Source of the DNA: Brevinema_A sp051647245
GTDB taxonomy: Bacteria; Spirochaetota; Brevinematia; Brevinematales; Brevinemataceae
Length of the DNA: 63,033 bases
Reading direction: 5' to 3'
Assembly (NCBI GenBank): GCA_051647245.1
Contig: JBOFDS010000003.1
Span: 1 to 63,033 of the forward strand
In this document: positions 15,865 to 24,686 of the stretch, one piece after another
Layout: every line of letters starts with the position of its first letter
Numbering within the stretch: the stretch's first letter is position 1
Notes under the pieces: generated by a model
What the model was told of the DNA's origin: nothing
Databases searched by the model: none
The model's input: the letters and a program-made list of their open reading frames with translations, nothing else
Made by a program: the position numbers and the translations under genes

Positions 15865-16236
15865 ATGACAAAAGAACATCGTTCCAAAAACCTTGCAATA
15901 ATTCATATCTTAAAAAACAAACTTGCTCTGTCGGATGATACTTATCGTGCCATGCTTTTTGCAAACTATGCTGTATCTTCAAGCAAAGATTTACACTTAT
16001 CTCAGCAAAGAGAGTTGATCCTTCTTCTTAATAATCAGCTTCAACAAGAATCAAAAAGCAATGCTATATCAGAAAAACAAATCCATTACATCCTAAAACT
16101 TTCTAAAGATCATATTTCAAACCTACTTGCTTACTGCTCAAAAATTCTTAATAGATCGATAACTAATCTCAATTACCTTTCTAAACAAGACGGGATAACA
16201 ATCATTAACTCCTTACAACGCTACCACAGGAGCTAA
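15865..16236 (+). CDS. GemA-like regulatory protein (Mu gp16, DUF1018)
   Basis: GemA/gp16-family protein of 123 aa, which in Mu modulates host gene expression and DNA supercoiling. Visible features are the N-terminal 'NLAIIHILKNKLALSDDTYRA' minus its last residue, and a C-terminal 'SEKQIHYILKLSKDH' helix, typical of the family. The start at 15865 has AAAGGAG upstream. The next gene (ATG at 16239) is cut short, so the early operon ends here. Confidence 0.8.
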   Translation: MTKEHRSKNLAIIHILKNKLALSDDTYRAMLFANYAVSSSKDLHLSQQRELILLLNNQLQQESKSNAISEKQIHYILKLSKDHISNLLAYCSKILNRSITNLNYLSKQDGITIINSLQRYHRS

Positions 16237-16238
16237 GT

Positions 16239-16292
16239 ATGGAAACAAATATGCTCCAATTTGTCCGTAACATTTCAGACTCAAAAAAATAA
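16239..16292 (+). pseudogene. 17-codon stub of the next phage gene
   Basis: An ATG with a good AGGAG site two bases after the gemA stop opens a frame of only 17 codons (METNMLQF...). This is probably the truncated start of the gene that followed gemA, marking the right limit of the prophage, five bases before the lipoprotein stop at 16297. Confidence 0.45.
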
Positions 16293-16296
16293 ATAT

Positions 16297-17013
16297 CTAA
16301 TAATCTGGATGAAGAGGTGAGGATCTCAGTGAAAAATGATTTCCCCACGATGGGGCACAAAAAAACTCACCTTTTATATTTGTATAATATGCTGTGGTTT
16401 TATTGCGATATTCGTTATAGTCAATAAAGGGATAAAGAGTCATAGGAGTGAAATTGGTTGCCCAACTACTATCATCACTTGTTTCGCTTGCATATGAATA
16501 TATATAGCCATCCATATCAATTACTCTTAATTTTTTTACATAATATAATTGATTTGTTGGGTCATAATAGTATCTATGAATATATACTTCATCTATTTCT
16601 TTTTGCCCAACATATAAAAAAGGCGCTCCTGTATTTGAAAAAATTTCCCTTGTTGCTTTATGAAGAATGAGATCTTGTGAAAAATTTGTCACTTGAAAAG
16701 GAAGATCTTTTTCGTTTACAGATTTTAAACGAACTTGATAATAAAGATCTTTTGAAGGATCCCAGTATATGCCACCCCGATACGAAGGTGGATCAAACCC
16801 TTCCCACTCTCCTTGGCTTTCTATGATCTTATCGTGCACCCAATTTAGAAAACGTTGATTCACTAAAATTAGTTCACCTTTATCTTTAGCCTCAGATATT
16901 ACGACATCAGGATCTATCTTCTCTTCAATAATTTCATTATTCTGAGCCGAAGTTTTTTTCTCGCCACAAGCTCCAAGAATCAACATAGTCATTAATATCA
17001 AATAACGTAACAT
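16297..17013 (-). CDS. Hypothetical lipoprotein
   Basis: A 238-aa lipoprotein with signal peptide and lipobox 'LILGAC' (Cys about residue 16). The mature part is rich in aromatic residues with repeated 'YYYDPTNQLYYVKKL' and 'YWDPSKDLYYQVRL' type segments, suggesting an internal repeat. The start at 17013 shares its context with the partial gene at the left edge. The prophage lies immediately 3' of it. Function unknown; surface location inferred. Confidence 0.8.
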   Translation of the reverse strand: MLRYLILMTMLILGACGEKKTSAQNNEIIEEKIDPDVVISEAKDKGELILVNQRFLNWVHDKIIESQGEWEGFDPPSYRGGIYWDPSKDLYYQVRLKSVNEKDLPFQVTNFSQDLILHKATREIFSNTGAPFLYVGQKEIDEVYIHRYYYDPTNQLYYVKKLRVIDMDGYIYSYASETSDDSSWATNFTPMTLYPFIDYNEYRNKTTAYYTNIKGEFFCAPSWGNHFSLRSSPLHPDY

Positions 17014-17019
17014 TTTACA

Positions 17020-17140
17020 CCTCAAACACACGATGTGTGAAGCACTCTCACGGACACGATGTCCATTAGTGAGAGTACTATATCTATAGGATAATCCCTA
17101 AATACTTATGTAGTATATTGGGGATTATTTTTTTTGTCAA
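17020..17140 (-). promoter_or_regulatory. Promoter and hairpin-rich leader of the lipoprotein
   Basis: On the minus strand TTGACA (17140-17135), 17 nt and TATACT (17117-17112). A palindrome over 17093-17126 covers the -10. The leader then has a CTCTCAC/GTGAGAG hairpin with GGACA-TCG-TGTCC inside, and a CACAC/GTGTG hairpin just before the start site. The promoter half matches the one at 111-139. Confidence 0.75.
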
Positions 17141-17245
17141 TGTGTTTCTATATAGTAGGATAAAGACTCTTAATATTCCTAATTCCTATACCGATAATAC
17201 AGTCTATTTAGATATAGTAATACAGGACGAAGGAAAATAGACACG

Positions 17246-18433
17246 ATGATCAATAAAAAATATGATGTGATAATTATAGGAGCAGGAGCGAGCGGTATCA
17301 TGGCGGCTGCATCTGCTTTGAAGTGTGGTAAGATAGTTCTTGTTATTGACAATCAAGATACCCCCCTTAGAAAGGTTAGGATCTCAGGTGGGGGTCGCTG
17401 TAATTTTACGAATCTTGATATGTCTGCTGATCATTATCTTTCACAAAATCCTCATTTTATTAAGTCTGCTCTCAAACAATTCAAAGTTTCTGATTTCCTT
17501 GATGAAATGGATAAATATAACATCCCATATTATGAAAAAAAATTAGGCCAAATATTCTGCCAAAACAGATCTAGTGATATTATTAATTACTTACTTGAGC
17601 AAGCTGAGGGTGCAGATTTCTTGTTTAGTACAGAGATAAGCTCCTTACAAAAACACAATGATCTATTTGAAATCAAAACAAATAAAGGGCAGTTTAGCAC
17701 TCCCTCTGTTATCATTGCAACAGGTGGGCTATCATTCCCGCACACGGGTGTGAGTAATTTTGCCGCAGAAACAGCGAGAAGCTTTGGATTGAACGTTATT
17801 GATTTTCGTCCTGCCCTTGTTCCCTTGAAATTGCAAAATCCATACACAGAACTTTCAGGGACCTCGTTATATTGTAAAACAAGTATTGGTAAGAAGTGCT
17901 TTTATGACGATATGTTATTTACTCACAAAGGTTTAAGCGGTCCAGCAATATTAAAAATCTCATCCTATTGGGATAAGGGCACCCCCGTCGTCATAGATTT
18001 ATTACCAAATGAAAATATCAGGCAGCTTATTGAACAAGAACGATCTTCGAAGGATAAACAAACACTCCACTCTTTCATGAAAAATCATTTTTCAGCAAAA
18101 CTTGCGACTTGGATTTTAGAGCAAACACAAATCGATAATAAAAATATTCAAGAATTATCCAATCGTCAGATTGAATCACTGTATAACTTTATACATTCTT
18201 TTACCGTAAATCCCGTCGATGATCTAGGTTATGAGCTTGCAGAAATCAGCAAAGGCGGCGTCGATACAAAAGAATTATCATCAAAAACCTTTGAAGCAAA
18301 GAAAGTTCCAGGTCTCTATTTTATTGGTGAAGCGGTAGATATCGCAGGAAATCTTGGTGGATACAATATATGGTTCGCATTTGCCAGTGGATTTATCGCT
18401 GGACAATGCCAAAGCGACAGTACGTCTTCTTAA
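17246..18433 (+). CDS. BaiN/HI0933-family flavoprotein
   Basis: NAD(P)/FAD-dependent oxidoreductase of 395 aa. The N-terminal dinucleotide-binding motif is 'IIIGAGASGIMAA' (residues 9-21), followed by the family hallmark 'KVRISGGGRCNFTN' (about 44-57). The second glycine-rich motif near the C-terminus is 'GEAVDIAGNLGGYN'. The family reduces double bonds in bacterial steroids in some gut organisms; the substrate here is unknown. It is a single gene with its own short leader. Confidence 0.88.
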   Translation: MINKKYDVIIIGAGASGIMAAASALKCGKIVLVIDNQDTPLRKVRISGGGRCNFTNLDMSADHYLSQNPHFIKSALKQFKVSDFLDEMDKYNIPYYEKKLGQIFCQNRSSDIINYLLEQAEGADFLFSTEISSLQKHNDLFEIKTNKGQFSTPSVIIATGGLSFPHTGVSNFAAETARSFGLNVIDFRPALVPLKLQNPYTELSGTSLYCKTSIGKKCFYDDMLFTHKGLSGPAILKISSYWDKGTPVVIDLLPNENIRQLIEQERSSKDKQTLHSFMKNHFSAKLATWILEQTQIDNKNIQELSNRQIESLYNFIHSFTVNPVDDLGYELAEISKGGVDTKELSSKTFEAKKVPGLYFIGEAVDIAGNLGGYNIWFAFASGFIAGQCQSDSTSS

Positions 18434-18474
18434 TAAAGAATAGAATTTCTCTAAAAAATATTTTACTAAAAAAC

Positions 18475-18504
18475 TTGACAAGAAGAAGAATTGAACGTTA
18501 TAAT
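18475..18504 (+). promoter_or_regulatory. Promoter of the alkaline phosphatase gene
   Basis: TTGACA (18475-18480), 18 nt and TATAAT (18499-18504), with a leader of about 115 nt before the ATG at 18625. No pho-box-like repeat is evident. Confidence 0.75.
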
Positions 18505-18624
18505 AACGCGTAAAATTAAGTTCTACTTATTTTGATAGTAACCTATTTATAAAATATATATAAATCATGACAGATAACACTGCAATTTCCTTTGAGATAT
18601 TGCAAACCAAAAGAGAGGTTACCC

Positions 18625-20208
18625 ATGAGGTTTCTATTTTTATTATCTTTTGTTTTACTTGGTTCTGCTTGCACACCGCAGAAATTTTCTACGAATAGTG
18701 GAGAAACAGAATTGGTAAAAGCAAAAAACGCAATCATTTTGATTGCTGATGGACAAAGTGTTAATGTCACAACTTTATTACGTTGGTATAAAGGTGGCGA
18801 CAACTTAGCCGTAGATTCTATGGCAAGTGGTCTCGTTAGAACCCATAATGCTGACACGCCTATCGCGGATTCAGCTCCTGCAGGGACAGCCTTAGCAACA
18901 GGGCATAAAAGTCATACTGGATTTGTGGGCGTTCTTCCAGACGAAGCGATCCTTCCTGGATCCACAGCTGGTGGCACTCCTAGAAAACCAATCGCAAGTA
19001 TCTTGGAAGCGGCTCGTTTGGCTGGTAAAAAGACAGGGATTATTGCAACTTCTGAAATCATGCATGCAACACCTGCTGCATATTCTGCTCACTACCCATC
19101 CCGTAAAGCTTACGATGATCTCAGTGAACAGCAATTGCACCAAAATATCGACGTAATCATGGGTGGTGGATATACTTTCTTTACTCCAGAAGGACGTAAA
19201 GACGGTAAAAATTTGGTAGAAGGTTTTGTTAACAAAGGCTACACCATTGCTCGTACAAAAGAAGAAATGAATAACTTCTCTAAAGGGAAGTTTTGGGGTG
19301 CTTTTGCTGATAAAGACATGGCACACCATTTTGATAGAACAGATGATCAGCCATCCTTGGCTGAGATGACAGCTAAATCAATTGAATTGCTTTCTCAAGA
19401 ATCCAAAGGATTTTTCTTGATGGTAGAAGGGTCAAAAGTAGACTGGGCAGCTCATGCAAATGACCCATCTGGTTTGATTTCTGATGCTTTGGCATTTGAT
19501 GAAGCTGTGCAAGTTGCCTTGGATTTCGCGAAAAAAGACGGTAATACTATTGTTATTGCTGTAACAGACCATGGAAATAGCGGAATTTCTATTGGCGATG
19601 AGTCTACTTCTGTTGGTTATGACTACACAAAATTAGAAGAGTTTATTGCTCCTATCCAAAAAGTTTCACTTACAGCTGAAGGTATTGGTAGAAAAATTGA
19701 TCAAGGTGAAGATATTGCAAGTGCCTTGAATACTGGATTTGGCTTTATTCCTACTACTCAAGAAGTAGCTCTCCTTCGTGGTAAGACAGGTGAAGATCTA
19801 CATTACGCTATCGGGCCTATCCTTGCAAAGCGTGCAAAAATCGGCTTTACAACTAGAGGTCATACTGGGGAAGACGTACCTCTCTACAGCTACCTCCCTG
19901 GGGATAAAAAAATCACAGGTCTCTTAGATAATGTGGATATTCCAAGATATGTTGCTGCAGCGATGGGATTGGATTTGGATAAAACATCTGATCGTCTCTT
20001 TGTATCTCTTGATGAGCTTGCACAAAAAGGTATCTCCTCTGAAGAACAAGAAGGTCAATTGATCTTAAAAGGCAAGAAGACAATGCTCCTTTCCAAAAAC
20101 CAAAATTCTGTTGATATAGACGGAAAAGAGGTTCAATTAGAAGGCGTTGTAGTCCATAACGGCCTTACATGGTATGTTCCTGCTCAAGTAGAAAAACTAC
20201 TTAAATAA
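18625..20208 (+). CDS. Lipoprotein alkaline phosphatase
   Basis: Hydrolyses phosphomonoesters outside the inner membrane. Signal peptide with lipobox 'LGSAC' (Cys about residue 16). The catalytic Ser is in 'DSAPAGTALATGHKS' (about 84-98). Metal ligands are in 'DWAAHANDPSG', 'VTDHGNSG' and 'TTRGHTGEDVPLYSY'. About 527 aa, usual for this family. The start at 18625 follows AGAGAGG. The lipid anchor suggests a periplasmic or surface enzyme that could feed phosphate or alcohols to the transporter operon below; that link is inference. Confidence 0.92.
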   Translation: MRFLFLLSFVLLGSACTPQKFSTNSGETELVKAKNAIILIADGQSVNVTTLLRWYKGGDNLAVDSMASGLVRTHNADTPIADSAPAGTALATGHKSHTGFVGVLPDEAILPGSTAGGTPRKPIASILEAARLAGKKTGIIATSEIMHATPAAYSAHYPSRKAYDDLSEQQLHQNIDVIMGGGYTFFTPEGRKDGKNLVEGFVNKGYTIARTKEEMNNFSKGKFWGAFADKDMAHHFDRTDDQPSLAEMTAKSIELLSQESKGFFLMVEGSKVDWAAHANDPSGLISDALAFDEAVQVALDFAKKDGNTIVIAVTDHGNSGISIGDESTSVGYDYTKLEEFIAPIQKVSLTAEGIGRKIDQGEDIASALNTGFGFIPTTQEVALLRGKTGEDLHYAIGPILAKRAKIGFTTRGHTGEDVPLYSYLPGDKKITGLLDNVDIPRYVAAAMGLDLDKTSDRLFVSLDELAQKGISSEEQEGQLILKGKKTMLLSKNQNSVDIDGKEVQLEGVVVHNGLTWYVPAQVEKLLK

Positions 20209-20220
20209 TAGAAAAAACAA

Positions 20221-20254
20221 AAACTCCTACAGACTTAACTGTAGGAGTTTTTTT
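20221..20254. terminator. Bidirectional terminator between phosphatase and hsdR
   Basis: Perfect 11-bp stem AACTCCTACAG/CTGTAGGAGTT with T runs on both strands. It ends the phosphatase transcript and the converging hsd operon. Confidence 0.92.
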
Positions 20255-20263
20255 ATGTATATT

Positions 20264-23200
20264 TTAATAACTAATTTCTTGTTCTTCAGCTTCTTTGATG
20301 ATTTTATCTGTTGCGTCTTCAACACCATCAGGTGGATAATTGTACTCTCTAAGCAATTTTTTAATTGCTAGTTGCATCCTTGCGCGTACACTGCCTTTGA
20401 GTTTCCAATCGATAGATTTGGAGTTCCTTACTTGCTCTACAAGTTTATGACAAAGATCCTTTAAGACATCTGTACTGAGGATATCTTCTACTTTTTTATC
20501 ATAGATTGCACAATAAAAAGCGTATTCTTCGCTAGTAAGACCAAGTTTACGATAATTATCTTGATCATAAACGATCTCCTGCGCCAAATCAAGTGTTCCT
20601 TGTAGAACTTCGAGACTAGTTAGGCTCTTATTTTCATACTGTCTCATGATCGTTTGAAGCATCTCAGAGTATTTTTTACTCAGAGAGAAGTTTGTTTTTC
20701 GAGTCACAGAAATATGATCATCTAAGATCTTCTCCATTATTTTAATAGCCACATTTTTTTGAGGAATTGCCATAATCTTATTCAAAGTAGTTGGATCCAA
20801 AAGATCAATCGTAGATGATTGGTTTACCAATGATAAAATATCTTCAAGATCTGTCGCTTCGATCGTCTTAAGTAGTAGACTTTCAACTGATTTATTTAAT
20901 GATATAATAGAATATTCACTACTTTGATTGAGCTTATTTATTTTACGTGAGAGTTCTTGTAAAAAGGCAACAATGACTTCTTCGTCAGGATTGTTTTTAT
21001 GGATTTCATTGTAACAAATTTTGAAACAAGAATTAATCTTACGGGACAAGTTTTTGTAATAAATATACTTTTCATCAGCTTGCAAAGATAATCCTTGTAA
21101 GTAATCCAAAGCAGTAACGAAAGCACCCAATCTCTTATCCTTATCCAAAAAATCATTCAAATCAAGCACACCAAAAAAGAAATCCCTCATTTTCTCAAGA
21201 AAAGTCTTTAACTGATTTAGGACATCTTCATAGCTGTTAAAATATTCCCTATCGGAATCTGAGTAAATACGAAGAGCTTCTTGTAATTTTGAGAAAATTC
21301 CTCGATAATCAAGAATCAAACCACTTGTTTTGTTGGGATAGACACGATTCACGCGTGCAATAGTCTGCATTAAGTTATGTTTTTCAAGTTCTTTATCCAA
21401 ATACATATACCCTAGACAAGGTACATCAAAGCCTGTCAACCACATATCAACAACAATCACAAGATTGAAAGGGTTTTTGGGATCTTTGAAGTCTGTTGCA
21501 AGTTTATCTCTTTCGATTCTACTAGTTTTGAAACGCTGTAACTCTAAAGAATCTTCTTCATTAGAAGTCATCACAACCTTAAGATTGTCTTTCCAGTCTG
21601 GTTTTATAGTAAGAATCTGATCAAATAATATAGATGCTGCTTGCCGAGAAGAACAAACAATCATGCCCTTTAATTCCTGTTGTGGGCGTGTATCAAAGTT
21701 CTCCACAATATCTTGAGCAATCAACTTCAAACGATCTTCTTGCTCATACAAGACTCTCAGACGACTAAATTCTCTTTTGGATTTGTTAATATTATCTTCA
21801 GGAGCACCATTATTTAGAGCTGTTTGATAGAGTTCATCGATTTCTGCAAGAAGGTGATTGTGTAGTTTCAGCCGAGCGATAGCATTTTTATAACTAATAC
21901 TCACAGTCATCCCATCTTCAACCGCTTTAGCTAGGCCATAGACGTGGAGATTATCACCAAAGACATTTCGTGTAGATTTGTCGGTTTCTTCGACTGGAGT
22001 GCCTGTAAAGCCGATAAAAGATGCATTAGGGAGTGCTGTTCTTACTTGTCGAGCAAAACTATAACTTTCTTTCACTTCAAGGTCATCATCAAGACTCAAT
22101 TGCAGACCTGATCCATAGTGTGAACGGTGAGCTTCATCTGCAATAACAACAATATCCTCGCGTTCGGACAAGACTTCGATAAGAGATCTCTCTTCCCCTG
22201 TGAATTTTTGTAAAGTGGAAAAGACAATTCCACCATGATGATTTGCCAACTTCTCTCGAAGATCTGAAGCACTTTTTACTTGATAGATGCTGTTATTGAG
22301 GTGATTTTGAGATTGAGAGAAAGTCGTATAGAGTTGTTCATCGAGATCATTACGATCTGTCAAGATGATAATTGTAGGATTTCCAAGGTACCTTGCCAAT
22401 AATGCCGAATACATAACCATAGTGAAGCTTTTACCACTACCTTGAGTGTGCCAGAGTACTCCGATACGACGATCTCCATTAATAGCCTTTTTGGTAGCTG
22501 GGAGTGCTGTTTTGACAGCGAAATATTGATGCCAAGCTGCAAGGATCTTGACGGGATGTTTGGAGTCATTGGTATAGAAAAGGAAGTCCTTAATCACATC
22601 AAGAATCCGTGAAGGTTCGCATATTCCGTTGATGATTGTATCTAAATTGGAGCTGATTCTATTGATTCCATCTAATGATGACCAAGGCACAAATCTTGAG
22701 AAGTCAGAAGTGGTTGTACCGATACGAGATTGAATGCCGTCATCTATGACACAGAAGGCGTTATAAGTAAAGAGTTGGGGGATGGATTTTTTATACTCTT
22801 CTAGTTGTTCGAAGGCTTGAACCATGAGTTCTGCTTTATTTTTGGCGGGGGTTTTGAGTTCGAATACAACTAAAGGGATTCCGTTGACATACAAAATCAA
22901 ATCCGGACGACGTTGTGTATTATTTGATCCGGTGATTGTGAGTTGGTTGACTACTTGAAAGATGTTATTTTGGACATTATCCCAATCGACCAATTTCATT
23001 TTGCTATAGTATGTTTCGCCTTTTTGGTAGTTTGAGACGGGGATTCCGTTTTTAAGGAAGTCTATGAAGCGTTCGTTTTCGTATTCTTTGAGATCGAAGA
23101 GAGCTGAGATTTCGTTAAAATTTGTCAAGTGGGGATTGATATTTTCGAGTGCTTGCCTGAGGATTGGACGTAGGATGACCTCGGACGAGCTTGTTCGTTC

Positions 23201-23287
23201 GAAATTTTTTCCTATGAGGTGTTCGTAGCCTAGTCCTTTCAATTTTTCTATTGCTTTTTCTTCGTGTATGCGTTCGCCGTGATACAT
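20264..23287 (-). CDS. hsdR: Type I restriction enzyme R subunit
   Basis: Motor and nuclease of a type I restriction system, 1007 aa. The PD-(D/E)xK nuclease is at the N-terminus ('RRPDLILYVNGIPLVVFELKTP' region, about residues 131-152). Helicase motifs are Walker A 'TQGSGKSF' (about 285), 'ADEAHRSHYG' (about 390) and 'GFTGTPV' (about 430). A helical C-terminal third probably docks to the HsdM/HsdS core. All motifs look intact. It is the last gene of the operon. Confidence 0.95.
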   Translation of the reverse strand: MYHGERIHEEKAIEKLKGLGYEHLIGKNFERTSSSEVILRPILRQALENINPHLTNFNEISALFDLKEYENERFIDFLKNGIPVSNYQKGETYYSKMKLVDWDNVQNNIFQVVNQLTITGSNNTQRRPDLILYVNGIPLVVFELKTPAKNKAELMVQAFEQLEEYKKSIPQLFTYNAFCVIDDGIQSRIGTTTSDFSRFVPWSSLDGINRISSNLDTIINGICEPSRILDVIKDFLFYTNDSKHPVKILAAWHQYFAVKTALPATKKAINGDRRIGVLWHTQGSGKSFTMVMYSALLARYLGNPTIIILTDRNDLDEQLYTTFSQSQNHLNNSIYQVKSASDLREKLANHHGGIVFSTLQKFTGEERSLIEVLSEREDIVVIADEAHRSHYGSGLQLSLDDDLEVKESYSFARQVRTALPNASFIGFTGTPVEETDKSTRNVFGDNLHVYGLAKAVEDGMTVSISYKNAIARLKLHNHLLAEIDELYQTALNNGAPEDNINKSKREFSRLRVLYEQEDRLKLIAQDIVENFDTRPQQELKGMIVCSSRQAASILFDQILTIKPDWKDNLKVVMTSNEEDSLELQRFKTSRIERDKLATDFKDPKNPFNLVIVVDMWLTGFDVPCLGYMYLDKELEKHNLMQTIARVNRVYPNKTSGLILDYRGIFSKLQEALRIYSDSDREYFNSYEDVLNQLKTFLEKMRDFFFGVLDLNDFLDKDKRLGAFVTALDYLQGLSLQADEKYIYYKNLSRKINSCFKICYNEIHKNNPDEEVIVAFLQELSRKINKLNQSSEYSIISLNKSVESLLLKTIEATDLEDILSLVNQSSTIDLLDPTTLNKIMAIPQKNVAIKIMEKILDDHISVTRKTNFSLSKKYSEMLQTIMRQYENKSLTSLEVLQGTLDLAQEIVYDQDNYRKLGLTSEEYAFYCAIYDKKVEDILSTDVLKDLCHKLVEQVRNSKSIDWKLKGSVRARMQLAIKKLLREYNYPPDGVEDATDKIIKEAEEQEISY

Positions 23288-23305
23288 GGCAGACTCCTTT
23301 TTAGC

Positions 23306-23626
23306 TTACTCGTCGTTTTTGTGGACAAATTTCAACAATTCTGTCTTATCGATATTATTGAAAAATTCCAAAGATTGATCTAGTACGTTACCGGCTTCCT
23401 CTGTCGTGGTGGCGAAGACATCCTCAGCGGTGCTGTCTCCCGCAAAGAACAAATCACATGACACATCGAAAGTAATAGGATCTAGGTCATAGAACCCTAC
23501 GGCGAAGTCGCCTTCCATTTCTGCGCTATGGCCTAAGAGTGTGCGGCCGCCTTGTCCGTCGAATTTGTAATTGATATAGAGATAGGTTCTATCTTCTTCG
23601 CGTGTTGGTTTATGTTTTTTACTCAT
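23306..23626 (-). CDS. Hypothetical 106-aa acidic protein inside the hsd operon
   Basis: Not recognised. It is rich in Asp and Glu after a basic N-terminus (SKKHKPTREED) and has no membrane segment. It overlaps the end of hsdS by 8 bp and stops 18 nt before hsdR, so it is translated with the restriction genes. Acidity and position allow a DNA mimic or an HsdR-controlling factor, but nothing in the sequence proves this. Confidence 0.75.
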   Translation of the reverse strand: MSKKHKPTREEDRTYLYINYKFDGQGGRTLLGHSAEMEGDFAVGFYDLDPITFDVSCDLFFAGDSTAEDVFATTTEEAGNVLDQSLEFFNNIDKTELLKFVHKNDE

Positions 23627-24686
23627 TTTCGTCTCCTGGAGGGCTCATTAGTTTTTTCAAGAGCAAGTCCCTCATTTCTGTGAGTTGTATATTTTCGTTT
23701 TGCAGTGTCTTTATCTGCTCAAACATCGGAGCCACCATCTCCTCGAACACTTGCAGTGATTCTTTTGGAGGTATTGGCAATTCGATCCCTAATACCATTT
23801 TTTTATCTGTATGAGGAATTGCAGACCCTGTTAAATGACTTGTAATAAAATCTTCATTATATTTCAATAAACAATACAAAATATTCTTATCGATATTTGA
23901 GACAATTTTAGAACAAGTTGAGCCGACAACACCCTCAACACCTAAATAGACACGTCCAGAACTAGCTCCGTCCATAACCATGATCAAATCATTTTCAGTA
24001 CACAAAACAGTTTTTTTCGGATCTGCATAGAGTTTCTCTTTAGATTCAAGAACAGCAATCGTCAAATATGGCAAGAAATCACTTTCAAATTCAGAAGAAA
24101 TCATTTCAGGTTTTTTACCTTTCACAAATTCCGCCACATCCCCCAACTTCGCAACCTCCCAAGTATCCCTCTCTGGATGATCCAAGAAATCTCTTCTAAA
24201 GAGGAGGCGTGCCATCCTCTCCAAATCCCGACATATCTGCTGATTCAGCTCGATCTTCTCATCAAAACTACTCAATATCCCCGCAATCCTTTCCTGCTCC
24301 GCGATGGGAGGTAATGGGATTTCAATCATTCTTAATGATTCTTGAGTAACGAGTGGTTGAGCAGATCCTCGACTATATCTTGATAGATCAATATTTTTCA
24401 AAGAGTAGTATAGAAACTTTATTAGGACATTCGAGCTTAATTCTTTTGTATAAAGTGCATTATCAGTTACCCAAATCGATTCATTTGTCAGAAACACATT
24501 TCCACAATAAGCCCCAACACGCCCAATAATCAAAGTGGGAGAATCTACATTGTATGAGTTTACATAATCTGTTATTCCATTACCACCATAAGCAGGGTAT
24601 TCACCTTGTTCTTTCGGCTTTCCCTTACCTGATGATATTTTCCAAACATCCCCTAGCCTTACGGTCTGCCACTTATTCGATTTCAT
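23619..24686 (-). CDS. hsdS: Type I restriction specificity subunit
   Basis: 355 aa with the two-repeat layout of HsdS. Target-recognition domain 1 starts 'WQTVRLGDVWKISSGKG' and ends at the helix after 'IPLPPIAEQERIAGILS' (about 126). Domain 2 starts 'WEVAKLGDVAEFVKGKK' (about 182) and ends after 'IPPKESLQVFEEM'. Each domain reads half of a bipartite target. It overlaps hsdM by 14 bp and the small acidic gene by 8 bp. At 355 aa it is a little short of the usual ~400. Confidence 0.93.
   Translation of the reverse strand: MKSNKWQTVRLGDVWKISSGKGKPKEQGEYPAYGGNGITDYVNSYNVDSPTLIIGRVGAYCGNVFLTNESIWVTDNALYTKELSSNVLIKFLYYSLKNIDLSRYSRGSAQPLVTQESLRMIEIPLPPIAEQERIAGILSSFDEKIELNQQICRDLERMARLLFRRDFLDHPERDTWEVAKLGDVAEFVKGKKPEMISSEFESDFLPYLTIAVLESKEKLYADPKKTVLCTENDLIMVMDGASSGRVYLGVEGVVGSTCSKIVSNIDKNILYCLLKYNEDFITSHLTGSAIPHTDKKMVLGIELPIPPKESLQVFEEMVAPMFEQIKTLQNENIQLTEMRDLLLKKLMSPPGDENE

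Noticed and set aside
18892..19329. 145-codon frame antisense to the alkaline phosphatase
   Set aside because: It overlaps the catalytic region of a clear enzyme gene and is Cys- and Ser-rich as expected for a shadow frame.
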